64,000 nt of DNA, taken from the NCBI GenBank assembly GCA_027605045.1, contig JAQFWX010000015.1:604455-668454 (forward strand). Direction: 5' to 3'. Below the pieces are notes generated by a model. It searched no databases. It worked only from the letters and a program-made list of their open reading frames with translations, and was not told the DNA's origin. Below, piece by piece: positions 1 to 11,118 of this stretch. A program made the translations under genes and the position numbers. Positions within the stretch are counted from its first letter, which is position 1, and every line of letters starts with the position of its first letter. The stretch comes from Phallus indusiatus (Eukaryota; Basidiomycota; Agaricomycetes; Phallales; Phallaceae).

Positions 1-800
1 TGTTAATATCACTTACACTGGAATAAACAGTTTCAATTATTGTTTTTACTCAAAACGGTGTGCGCGATTGTTACATGCAAGTTCAGGTATGATCCAGAGC
101 ACGCTGGGCTAATTAGCATGAAGATCAACAAAAGAATCGAGCTAAAAGTCGTGGAAGTCATCCTGAATCAGAAATAATGAGGCGATGCTTGTGTCACAGT
201 TGGCAAAACTTCTCATATCTCAGTGGAGAATTCGTTTGAAATCTTTTCACAGATCTGTCGCTTTCCATGGTTCCATGTTACCGTAACTTCTGCCTGAGCC
301 AAAGTGCTGTAGTAACTATACAATCTAGGCAAGGTTTCCATCTCCCTGTGTTCTCAATCCTTGGACGTATCCCCACGGCTTGTGAATGGCTTCGGATCCA
401 GACGCACACACAATTGAAAAGTAGGGTTCATTGGCTAATGAAAACTCTTCACAGAATTCTTGCCACACAATGTTGACAATTGATTATGCTTCTTTATGCT
501 TCTGTGGCGACATTTTTGACAGATGAGGCTGTGACTCAAGCCCGGGACTGATACCCGCCCGTGCTGGCTCAATGGCCGAACGTCTCCGTAATACGCCTCT
601 ACGCACCATTGTGCGCCTCAGGGGCCTTTCAACGCACTGGTGCCTTGCCATGGGAAAATGTCCCCAATACACAAGGCAAGCGCCTGTATAGCGATTTTAG
701 TACAGGGAGTTTTAACCTAGTATTTATTTGTCTGACACCTCTTCTTTTCTCGTCCCCATCCCAGGCTGGGAAACGACTATTCACGGCACTTTGGTACTAC

Positions 801-807
801 TATAAAT
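801..807 (+). promoter_or_regulatory. TATA-box-like element
   Basis: TATAAAT lies about 60 bases before the chosen ATG at 863. It is the only clear TATA motif in front of this gene. Function is inferred from position only. Confidence 0.4.
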
Positions 808-862
808 CTATCCGCTTATTGACCTTCCTTTCCTCTCTTCCCTCCCTTTATTCCAGCCGCAG

Positions 863-2446
863 ATGATTTTCGTTCTTCTCCCGTTCTTCTTGGGTTTTTT
901 GGGCTGTGAGGCGCAGACCGTAACGATTCCCGTCCCGAGCTGTACAGTATCATCTCAGAATTGGGTGAGATATTTTCTTACCTTGCGTTCTTTGCGACGA
1001 TGATCGCTGATCTTGTTGATAGGCAACAAACAACGAAGGACAGAGCCCATGTTTAGGTACCATCGTAGTCTCAAATTCTAGACCATCATTTCTCAGTTTT
1101 GTATAGTTGCGACAGCGCTCATCAATGCATGCTCACCAGAATGTCAGTTTTGCTGTGGCTACTCTTGAAAAAATTGAAAGCCATATCGATTTGTTTCATC
1201 TAGCTCCTACCGATCTAATGACATTAAACAACTCACAAAATTCTTACAATCCGCCGCCTCGTAATAGCGCCAATGCTTGCACTTGTAGTAGTGTAACATA
1301 CTCGATGGTCTCTGCTTGCGCAATATGTCAAGGAGGTTTGGCCGGAACGTAAGACTGATTCTTAAACATTTGATATTTGTTGAAACAAACTTATTGAGAA
1401 AAACACCGTATAGCTGGACAGGATTAGGAACTAAATCTTGGATTGCAAACTGCCCTGCAAACGTAACGTCGCTAACGTTGTAAGTATTAGCCCATATTAT
1501 ACACAGGTGACAAGCATCGTATAATCTGATTTATAACTCCTAAGCTTTCCACAACCGGTCCCGTCCGGTGTTTTTATTCCCACTTGGGCGTTCCTAAACG
1601 TGACTGCCAATGTACGGTTCTTTTTACATCTGAACTCCAAATTCTTGTATTTTGCTAAGAACACAAAAATCTTGTGGATAGGGTGACTTTTTTTCGGCGG
1701 ATACGGCTGAGCAGCTAGCCAACGAACATCAACCTGATGTCACGACCGGCGTGGATCCCCTTCCTTCATCAACAACCAATGCCCCATCCTCCAGCGGTAC
1801 ACACTCATCTTCTTCAGGATCGTCGTCGGCTGCAAATCAGACATCGCCGCCCGCCCAAGGCCACAGTAAAACCAACGGTGGTGTCATTGCAGGGGCCGTC
1901 GTCGGAAGCCTTGTAGGAGTCGCTTGTATAGTCCTCGTGGTGTTCTTTTATATCCGTTATCGCAACGAAAGAAAGCCTCGAAGACATTACGAAGGAAATT
2001 ACGAGAAAAAGAGGAGAAAATTGAGCCTGGTTTGATGAGCGGGTCCACCACACAATCAACCATGGCGATGCCTGTCACCAGTTACGCTCCGTTAAAGTTA
2101 TACGTATGTGCAAATGCTTGACTGTGTTAACGTTGTTAGTTGGTTGTAAGACGCTGATAATTTATGATCACAGGACCCTGAAGATCCGTCCACCTTCCCG
2201 ACTCAGCCCTTGTCTGCCTTGATACCCACGAGTCCGTCGGGGGCCAGCACTTTCACACATTCAAGGAACATTTCCGAGGACACGACGATAAATCGGGTTC
2301 AACAAGGCCACTCAAGAGAACCATCTTCCGACACAACATCTATTCAGTCTTCTATGACTGGGAATGGAACTGTGGGAAGAACCCCTAACACTCCTAACGG
2401 AGGATATAATCCAAGTGGTGTCATCCATCGGACAATTCCAGAGTAA
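863..2446 (+). CDS. Secreted-type single-pass membrane protein
   Basis: The ATG at 863 opens a signal peptide (MIFVLLPFFLGFLG then CEAQ). Short introns then join cysteine-bearing ectodomain exons (TALINACSPE, CTCSSVTYSMVSACAICQGG, TWTGLGTKSWIANCP, VPSGVFIPTWAFLNVTAN). A Ser/Thr-rich stalk follows, then one membrane helix at about 1885-1960 (GGVIAGAVVGSLVGVACIVL) and a cytoplasmic tail ending GVIHRTIPE at 2446. This layout is common in agaricomycete cell-surface proteins of unknown role, and I do not recognise a named family. The frame after the helix (YIRYRNERK) does not continue. The plausible tail (KLREKEEKIEPGLMSGS) lies in another frame, reached by restoring one missing base near 1960-1985, with no credible intron there. 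Either an indel error or a broken gene. Confidence 0.6.
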
Positions 2447-4064
2447 AATAGCACTGACAAACGCGGTACATTTGAGTATCCTACCTCTTGAAGAAACCTT
2501 TTCCCATGTTTTATGTTTATTAATGGCTTGTCTGCGTGTGTGTGTATGTACGTTCCGCTTTGTGATGTATCTTTGATCGTCGTCTTTTCTTGAGACTCTA
2601 ATACGAAATGCGAGTGCCCCAGTCTATTGTCCGCTGAAATTTTGAAACATTTGATTTCTTCTCAATTCAATAAATTGTCGCTGATGGCACGAGGCGCACC
2701 AGTATCAAACACATTGACTTAGACGACACGCCGTCTCAAAATCGGGCGCTCCGAGACGACAGTGACGATATATAAACAGCTTATCCCGGGCCAGCGCCAG
2801 CCACCAAAAGTTCTTTTTCCTAACTTTCTCAGTTGTCTGTTATCGCTTTGCTTTCTGTTGGACAATGTATACCACGTCGCCTGGGAATTTGAATTGCTAA
2901 CAAGCTCGTTTGATCGGTCCTTGGACATGGAACTATTATAATAATGACAGTTTCGCCAAAGCTTCACTACTAGTAGTATTTGACAAGTATACGTGCAAGC
3001 ATTTCAGCCTGCTTGATTCTGAGGCTGTCCTGCTTGTCTATCCTCATCTCCATGCAGTGGCGATGCCCTTGTCTTTTTCTATGACTTTGAGCGTCGTTGA
3101 TGTTACATCAGCATGGAAGATCTTCTAAATCTTGTTTAGGTCTTTTCCTCCTTTTTTTGTTTATTTTTCGGGGCCCTGATCGGTTCATCGTAGACATCCA
3201 CCTCCTGTGCGCACAGGCTTGGAATGTTCTGTCATTATTGGATCGGTACGAATGGAGGAGACACATCTATATACATAGTATTCATGTTATCGGTGCGGAG
3301 CTGAATATAGATTTTAAAACGTAATTAGAACTGTGATCCATCTTCACTCGACAGACTACAAGAAAAGCCTCATACCCGTTTTTTACTCCTTGGGGAGTCC
3401 GAGGCGTGAACAATGACTAGGACCGACGAAATGAGATCCAATTTGACCAATTTATAAGTGAGATAACGCTTTTTGAAATCGTATTCTAATAAGTCAACTC
3501 AGCTAAGGTAGTTGACGTTGAGGACCGTGATGCTTTCCAAGTTTTTCCGGACTATGTAGGTAGGACAAGAAAACTCTGCCCAGGCCTCGTAAGCTACAAG
3601 ACAGCCAGGTTCATACCGTTGTAGTTTTGGCCAATGTCCAACGAGAGACGGAGTTTCAAATTTCAAATTTCAAGTCCTCAAATCTTTACCATGTCTTTGC
3701 ATAATGCATACTGCGGTATTCATTTGACTATCAAAGTTTGGAGAGAATGATTGGAGCTTGACTGAATAACTAAACGGAAGTAATCCCCATGAAATTATCG
3801 TCAAAGAACGTGTTTCATTCGAGAAAATGGGAGAAAATTTCATCGGTCCACGATGGTTTTCGCCCACCCTTACCAAGTTTTGGTCAAAGTATCTATAGCC
3901 CGTGGGAGAAAACGTTGCAGGTACTGGAGGACAATAATCTAGGATTATAAACTCGACTGAAAACTCTTTTTTTCGTTGCTATCAGCTATACCAACTATCG
4001 ACAGTAATTGTCGCCATCCCTCTATCACTTCAGCTCCAGCTACTACCCATAAACCCTGACTACC
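2447..4064. other. Intergenic region, no supported gene
   Basis: No spliced or unspliced coding pattern stands out in these 1.6 kb. A TATA-like stretch (GATATATAAAC, near 2768) is followed about 100 bases later by an ATG (near 2864) that opens only 11 codons, so it could drive a non-coding transcript or be the relic of a lost gene. A pyrimidine-rich stretch near 4030 probably belongs to the promoter of the next gene. Confidence 0.35.
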
Positions 4065-5759
4065 ATGGTCTCTATCTCAACTTTTCAGAAACCATCGTTG
4101 CCCCAAAAAACACCGCTGCCGAGCTTGAAACGTAAACATTCAGCTACAGACTCGGACTGCGTTGACGACAGCCACCCCAAGAGACGCCGAGCAGACCAAG
4201 ATACATCATTCGATTATACCCTTGTAGCAGCATCTTCTTCGGTCGAATTGAACGTTGCGCAGTGCGAAACAGAGACCAAGACACCATTTGCTCAGATTGA
4301 AAAATTGAAATCAGAGCTGAAGGAAGTAAGAGAGCGCCTTGGGCGCGTAGAACGAGTAAAAGCCCATCTCCTTCTATCTCCAATCAGTTTTTAATTCCTT
4401 TTGATTCAGGAATTCATCCAAAAATCCAACATAATATCACGTGTGATTGAGATGACCCATTGCAGTATTTGCAAAGAATCTATACAAAATCCGTACACGT
4501 ATGTACCTTCTCACTTCCACTCGTTCGTAACCATAGTCCTTATACTTACTTTCCAGACTTGAATGCGGGCATTCTGCATGTCGTTGGTGTTTGAGGAATG
4601 GTGGATGACGATAGGCACACCAGCGTCATTTAGCCATGATGCAATTGTTGGAATCTCGACGGACGAGGAGAGTAACGAAGAAACTACATCAGACCCCGGA
4701 CGAAGTACCCATCGCCGTCGCACTGTCTCACAATTAGTCCTACATTCGAGAAAGCAATGTCCGGAGTGTAGACAGATCGCAACGAGACGACCCGTGCCAG
4801 ACTTCAGGCTGCGAGATATCGTTGACGCCTTGCAGCCTTCACCGCTTTCGTTGACGGCTCGAATGAAGAGAGACGAGGAATGGAGTCGACTCAGACAGAA
4901 AGATGCGCGGAAGGCAATCTTTCCATCCAGTGCTGATGGCTCAGCGATAAGAAGTGCTCCAACTCAGCCAGCCTATGTAATCCTTCCGTCAGTCGCTCAG
5001 GGTCGAATTGAAACTCCTCTTCCGAGTTTTTTTCACAACGCTCGTCCGAATGGCATTCAACAACATCGTACGGAAAGGAGATTGCAGCCTTACGATATTA
5101 CACACTCAGCACGGAGAGAACGACGCAGATTGGGACCGTACGATCCTGTCCGTGAAGCTTGTAGGACAACAGAGGAACAGTCGGAACCACAATCATATTC
5201 ACTTCCCTCATCACTTCCGACTGAACATGCACGTGTGCATCTTAATCAAGAATTATTCCTGCAACCAGAATCGTCATTACTCCCTCGGCCATTCAATCTT
5301 TCGTTCCTCGACACTCCTCCATCCCTGGATGCTCCACTTCTTCCTCCTCTTCGATCTCTGGAGCATCCTCAAGAGCCCGAACTTAGTATCACGCTAGAAC
5401 CTTCTTTTTCCGAACCTCAATTATCACAGCTCCAACGATCAGCGTTTTCTTCCCGGTCCCGGTCTCAGCCGAATCCCCAGCCTCCGCTACCTTCATTCCA
5501 TGAACTGCTCTCATTTTTATCCTCATCTGACGTGACTTTGCCCCCTTTGCTGAGCAATTTACCTATGACTCTTGTTCAAACGCCAAGTCACCAGCTCAGC
5601 GTTTGTCTATCAGACGGTGGGGTTGAGTCGAATGATGGCGACAGAAGAAATCACGGCGCTCGTGAAAACCAAAACGAAGAAGATAACAATGGTGCAGCCA
5701 CATCCATCTCATCTGAGATCAGCGGTGATGTCCAAATCGGAGCTGACTTAGAAAACTAA
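4065..5759 (+). CDS. RING-finger protein (E3-ligase-like), frame-shifted
   Basis: Exon 1 (ATG in ACCATGG) encodes a basic, nuclear-looking N-terminus (LPSLKRKHSAT, HPKRRRADQD) and a short coiled coil (QIEKLKSELKEVRERLGRVER). Two short introns lead into a RING half: C-S-I-C, then L-E-C-G-H-S-A-C-R-W-C-L. The second half, K-Q-C-P-E-C-R-Q followed by RRPVPDFRLRDIVDAL, lies downstream in a different frame, with an acidic insert between. The frames join if one base is restored near 4600 (after CLR, before WWMTIGTP); no good intron fits. A Pro/Ser-rich low-complexity tail of about 290 residues ends at 5759. RING proteins bind two zincs and usually act as ubiquitin ligases; the target is unknown. 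If the shift is real, the RING is disrupted. Confidence 0.6.
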
Positions 5760-7543
5760 CTGTGATACAATTCAGCCTTCGGTGTGTTTCCGCATCAATA
5801 CTTTTTTAAATACTATTATTACGTTTCTTATTTTGTAGACCACATTTCTTTTTCTCTCATCGTTTATTCAATTTTTTATCTTCAATACCCATGTACCACC
5901 ATTCTTCCAACTCATCTGTCTCGTAGCATTTTCATGTAGTTTTTCAAATCATGTAATTTGTACCATATATCCTGTATATTCCTACTCCTGTGTACCCCGA
6001 ATCATGTATATACCTAACCTTTTTTTCCCCCGTTGTATTCAAATAGCGCTTCTTTTCGTTTTGTAACGATAGTACATATATTCTCGTAAAATTCTGATTA
6101 TACGAACAATCACTTGTCGAAATAAATACTGGAATAACATTGGGAATAACATTGAAAATGATGACACGATTGGCAACACTAATCAAATATTCCGAATCTA
6201 CATAATGCTTTTTATAATGTCCGGACTTTCAAAAACAGTACATCACTGGTATTGCTCCGAGCTTTAAAAAGCCGGTGAAGTACCAGAAGGTAACGACTTT
6301 AATTGGTATTATCGGGATCTTATCTTGGTTCTTTCCAAGGGATCCGGACAAGTACCCTGGGACTCCTTACCTGAATGAAGGTACCGGTAAGGATTCGAAC
6401 GTTTTGATATAAAGAACGACGTCATTATGCTCAAGCCTGTCCTGATCTTTTGTTCGTCGAGAACTCCCTTGATGGCTACCAGGGTTTAGGTATTCAGAAT
6501 CTTAACCTTCAACCTGGAAGGAGGAGGCGCTAGCATGACATCCATGCGCCACCACGTCCTGTCAGTGACTCGGTGCTCAGCGCACATCCCGTGATTCCTG
6601 TCTTCATCGCCATGGGACTTGAGTGGAGCTGTCGGGGTCCTCACCAGCAGCACTTCGCCGGCGTTCTTTCACGCCGCATTGTTTAGTACTCCCTAACGAC
6701 TCTTGACAGAAAACACCCGAAAGTTATGCTCAAAGTGATGGCATCGATATCAGGATCCCTCGACTTCGCGTCGATCCGAACACAGCTCACCCCCTCGTTT
6801 CACTACAGTCTACGGACAGAATTCGGGAAAACCAGCTAATAAGCCCGGTGCAGGGTAACTATGTATGAGCACACTGACACAGATCAGCTCAACCAAAATT
6901 GTTCGTGTTTCTTCTGGGAATTCGTAGGTTCATATGCATGAACGAAACTTGAAGACAGGGATTTTGATGGGTGTACATATCTTGTGAACCTCGTGATTCT
7001 GAGGGTCTATGATGGGAAAAAAACTTGGACAACGTAAATTGGCCGGACGACTCGTTCGTCCAGCACGTTGGTGTTTGCAGGATCTCGTTCAACATGTCTA
7101 CATTGTCGGACAGGCACATCAGCAAAGGTCCTCGTCACCTTGTAGCTCAGTTAAATTACGCGGAGCATCTTATTGATCATAATTGTTTCATTATGACATG
7201 CTGAGTGCGTCATGAATTGGAGCGTGTTATGCTAACATTATGGTTAATTTATCTGAGGGTCTGTGTTTTCACTGACTAGTACTTGGGGACTATCTTGCAT
7301 ATATGCTCTAGTTGCTAATCACTCCAAATGCCACCGATCCCTACTTGAGCAATTTTCTTCAACTATCCTTTCGAGAGCGTTTGTTTCCGTCGCCCTGAAG
7401 CTCTAAATGCCGGATCTTCCGGTGCAGGCTTGATACAATAGAGTCCCCGGGACCAATGATATTGTTTCAGAAGCATATAAGTACTCGAGAAAAGCGAATT
7501 TCACCACAACAAAACCTGTTAAGACTTTATAAAAACTTCTGTC
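5760..7543. other. Intergenic region, no supported gene
   Basis: The first 400 bases are AT-rich and look like the 3' region of the RING gene. The rest carries only short ORFs without domain or splice support. I see no repeat boundary or RNA gene. Confidence 0.35.
7525..7532 (+). promoter_or_regulatory. TATA-box-like element
   Basis: A TTTATAAA core lies about 15 bases before the ATG at 7544. That is very close for a TATA box, so the transcript leader would be extremely short or the real start codon lies further in. Position-based inference. Confidence 0.3.
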
Positions 7544-7817
7544 ATGTTCTTCCCAGCTCACTGCGTCAAGTTTGTCGCTGTTCTTATTGTTTTAACTATG
7601 GTCGGCGCTGCTCCCGCCCTCGTTGACATTAGGTATACATTCTTATGTCTTTGATAATGACACACCGTTAACCGTATTCGAAGTGCTAGATCTGAGGTCA
7701 ATATTAGGCAGTAAGTCTGTTGAGATGCAGCGAGGTTACAATGTCCTTAGACCTAACCTTTCTTCAAGATTTGATGGAACCGGTTGTCACGTACCCTCTT
7801 TATGTAACGTGATATAA
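7544..7817 (+). CDS. Small secreted protein
   Basis: Exon 1 (7544-7632) encodes a strong signal peptide, MFFPAHCVKFVAVLIVLTMV with GAAPA at the likely cleavage site. A 79-nt GT-AG intron (7633-7711) joins a second exon ending at the stop at 7815-7817, giving 64 residues with two cysteines near the C-terminus. An alternative splice pattern with a tiny middle exon ending in IRQ is possible, because an AGGCA|GTAAGT donor is present at 7710. The same exon arrangement is seen in the minus-strand gene at 31421-31777, whose signal peptide is clearly related (VGAAPAPVDI). Function unknown; an effector-like or peptide-precursor role is only a possibility. The C-terminal part of the model is the least secure. 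Confidence 0.45.
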
Positions 7818-8258
7818 AGTCCTTGTGGGACGATTATACATCACCCTCCAAATGTTACCTTCTCTTGCACAATTCACAAGTGTAAGGGAGCTACAGTGCC
7901 CACGAATGGTAACCAGCCTTTTTTACCAGTATTTTAGCTTCGTACTCATATCTTTTGTTTTATCAACGACCAGATGTCCTCATTATATTTCCTTTCTCCC
8001 TCTTTCTTTAGTTTAGATTTACACGATCAGATCTCTTATCCATCTTATATTTACATAGCTATAGTCCCTCAAAATTTAAATTGCGTACTATCTACGCATT
8101 ATCCTGTCAGTTAGCAGCGAGCTTTTTCCTGAGATTGTTCGGGCCGCTCGTGGTCAGTCAATGATCAAAGAAGGACACGCAAATTACATGAGCTGCCCAA
8201 GGTCGGGAAACATCCACGTTATAGTATATTTGTAAGAAATCTATAATGAGGACTACAT

Positions 8259-8352
8259 TCCCTTCTGGTATTTTTTTTTTTTTAATGGAGCTAAAGTCTG
8301 TAAAATGTATGGACATAGTCCAGCATTCACGGACAGCTGGTCCCTTCTGGTA
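8259..8352 (-). mobile_element. SINE-like retroposed insertion, 5'-truncated, with target duplication
   Basis: A 12-bp direct repeat (TCCCTTCTGGTA) at 8259-8270 and 8341-8352 flanks a 70-bp insert, 8271-8340. The insert begins with 13 T, so it reads as a 3' poly(A) on the minus strand. Next to the tail the minus strand reads AGACTTTAGCTCCATT, which resembles the tail of the insertion at 38111-38228 (AGCCTTAAGCTCCGCC). Both also carry a short hairpin around CATAG/GATAG. Target duplication plus poly(A) indicates LINE-driven retroposition. The 5' end appears truncated. Confidence 0.6.
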
Positions 8353-8656
8353 TTATTAACATATGTAGAGTCTTTAATCATCAGATACAATACAACCTCA
8401 TTTGGGCGTTATTTTAACCCATCCCTATCTTTCTTGTTGACACTAGCCGTGGGTATAGAATAACTCGCCCATACACAATACCCGTTGAATTCACCTAGGG
8501 AATGCACCGGTGTGTTATGGAGGCCATTGTACCCAAAGGCAGTCGGTCCCATGATTGACCGCTTCTTTGTCTCCATTTACGAGAATTAATCGTAGACGTG
8601 CCAAACAATTTGACCAAATCTCGGAGGGAAATTCTCCGGGCAAGTTCCCGAAGACG

Positions 8657-8944
8657 TTATGAAAGAGGAACAGTCCAGCTTGTACCCTCTTTTGGGATTT
8701 CTTCGAGAAAAGACATCACGTTTTCCCAGCACACACATCCTAGTGGACCACAGTTCATGTATATCGGTCTATGAATGAGATCCACTGTCCATGAGACCCT
8801 GCAAATACAACACGACAGCTCTTGATTGGCCACTGGGACCGACTCGGAGTTTCCCAACATAAAATTTATCCCTTCCCGCCTCGTCTTTTCAACCACACTT
8901 TTCAACGAGTTATTGTGTTTCAGCCATTGTTTACTGATTGGCAA
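8657..8944 (-). pseudogene. RING-like fragment, probably a gene relic
   Basis: The minus-strand frame contains ELSCCICRV, a spacer, then PIYMNCGPLGCVCWENV, which matches the first half of a RING finger (CxxC...C.G..CxxC) with the usual His position not obvious. The frame ends at 8657. A stretch further along in another frame reads LARRISLRDLVKLF, like the segment after RING domains in related fungal proteins. No second CPxC half is visible. I take this as the remains of a RING gene; it could be chance. Confidence 0.25.
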
Positions 8945-9528
8945 TAGTGTGAAACGTTTATGCCTAATACGACCTTGATGAGTAGCTAGTAGCGAAATGC
9001 TAAGACCTGGACACAGAGCTTATCTACTCTACAATTGGTCGGAGGTTGAATCTTTGCCGAAGTTTCCTATGCCGGTGGCTATAAAACAACGCAAGGCCGT
9101 GTACTTATTTAACGTTAACTTTCTTTCTCGGATCTTGTGCGACAGTCGCGATACCAAGACTGAGTACTGAGGATTAGACAGCGTGTCTTCATCGGGGGAG
9201 GCCCAGACTGGATGAAACAGATTATGACACGATGTTTCTGTACGTTTTTTCCGTGAACACTTCGTTGTTCTAGCCGTCAAGTTCTCATCGATAACGGATA
9301 GTCCCTAAAACAAACGAGCTAGACAATTTCAACCGGTGGAAAATTGGAATATAAGTGTTCTACATGAGTTGGTATATTTATTAATTCCCTTCCGGGCACG
9401 GGTAATGGTAAGTACACATTCTTGTTTAATCTGTTACACAAGAAGACACAGACGAAAACAATGAAATTCGATCAGTGGTGTCGACAATAAAAACTAACAT
9501 AAATTCACGCGATAGTCATTTTAAAGGA

Positions 9529-10401
9529 CTAACTTTTGGGTAGCGGACGTTGCAGAGATATTAGATGGGCTAAGATGTGTTCCCTTCCTTTACGCAACAC
9601 TTCTTCATCGAGTGTCCAGTTCGAATCGAGGGTGTCATGCTCTAGCTCATCTATATCTTCCTCGCTTTCCCCTTCTGCCTCGCAGAATTCCTGAAAAAAG
9701 TTTAAGTCAAATATATACGGGCATGGGATTGAATACGAACCTTGTCATTTTCCTCATTGCTAACGCAGTCCTCATTGAGGATTGTGAATCCACCGACGAT
9801 GTTCTCATAATGAGAACAGGACAGCCCGGCCACCGGGGACACTTTGTCGTCGTCTTCTGGATCTTCTTGGTTCAAATCCAGGACTTGAAGCTTCAATTTA
9901 GCCCTTCGATTTCTGAACCAGTTATCAATTCGCTTTCTGTAGCTAAACTCCAACGTTTCTTTTCAATATCAGTATTTGACATTCATATAAGATCACTCGC
10001 CTTGTATGCAAAATATCGACCGTGTTCTCCTTGTCTTTGGGACAGGACTGAGAATTTTGAAGCCGGTCCTCTGTGAACAATAAGGCCCATTGGGATCTTG
10101 TTGATAATGTAGGGCGTTGTGTTGTTTGAAAGCACATTTCGAGAAACTCCCTTTCCCATTTATTCCACGTTAGTCTTGTGTTGTTATTGCAAGGAGTGTA
10201 CTGTTTTTCAGGAAGGTCAAAGTGATTCGCCCGGCTTTCTTCCATATCGACATCAGCCACCTCCATTAGCGACGTCGACTGAGAATCCTCCACGCTCAGG
10301 TTCGATTGAGCGATTGAAGATGACGAGGCACTCTTGACTGAATTGACATTTCTAGCAGGTATTCGGATTTTCAAGCCGCTGCTCATTCTCGAAATTTGCA
10401 C
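9529..10401 (-). CDS. Homeodomain transcription factor
   Basis: Three exons give about 254 residues: 10401-10001, 9942-9741 and 9690-9529. The N-terminus is Ser-rich and acidic. The homeodomain spans roughly residues 75-150, with helix-1-like WNKWEREFLEMCF and the DNA-reading helix RIDNWFRNRRAKLK, which holds the invariant W, F, N and R. The segment between helices 1 and 3 is longer than the standard 60-residue domain. An acidic tail follows (CEAEGESEEDIDELE). MSSGLKIRIP at 10386 is an alternative start. Intron 1 (9943-10000) begins GC rather than GT (AG|GCGAGT), a known minor class. Homeodomain proteins in these fungi regulate development or mating; which applies here cannot be told. No mating-locus markers are adjacent. 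Confidence 0.75.
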
Positions 10402-11118
10402 TTGCGACGGAGATTCAAGGTGACGGTGGTATAATTGAAGGTTGGTTTGGAAGCGGATCTCGCAATGATGTGAAAGTTAAGAATCCACACAGTGAATTTA
10501 AGACCTTTTATATGTATTGTCTTTGAGTCAATGTCCTTAAGAACGCTTGTGGACATGTATACAACACAAATGGACGTCTTGTGCAGCCACCCTTGTTCGG
10601 CGCGATGATCGACAACGTCCCTGGACCACGTTAAATAGGTAACAAGACCAATTTTATAGTGCATGGACTGAGTACCTAAATAATATTTAATATTAATAAA
10701 CAACTGCGAACTGCATCTCATACACTTCTATTTCTTGCTGACATCCGGTATATAGTGGATCTTGCCCGTGCGATACATCAAAATTGATTGTAGCTATAGG
10801 GAAAAATGATAGGAACTGATATGGCGAAGGTCAAGTTTTGTGAGGCAGATGGTATCGTTCCAACGAAAGGTTTTGTGAACTTCGTGTTTACGGTCTTAAC
10901 ACGGATGATTGAGCGCGTAATGTTTGACTTGCATTATATTATATCACCCATATCTTCAACTTAAAAGAAGGATAAGAAAACGAAACAAAACGAAGGCGTC
11001 TGCAAGTACTTGCCTCGATTTGACGTCTCCTGGCCTTGTAGTACTGTTACATAGAATACATCAAAGTAGGCATACATTAAAAATCTATCACATCACAAAT
11101 AGCACAGTGGGAAATTAT
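10402..11118. other. Intergenic region upstream of the homeodomain gene
   Basis: About 700 bases separate the homeodomain gene start from the 3' end of the deacetylase gene. Several short ORFs lie here without domain or splice support. Presumed promoter of the homeodomain gene. Confidence 0.35.

Noticed and set aside
6388..6402. TTCGAA-containing motif resembling a tRNA T-loop
   Set aside because: The surrounding bases cannot form acceptor or anticodon arms.
9529..10401. Homeodomain gene as part of a mating-type (HD) locus
   Set aside because: Mating HD loci in these fungi usually hold divergent HD1/HD2 pairs next to a mitochondrial intermediate peptidase gene. Only one homeodomain gene and no such neighbour is seen.
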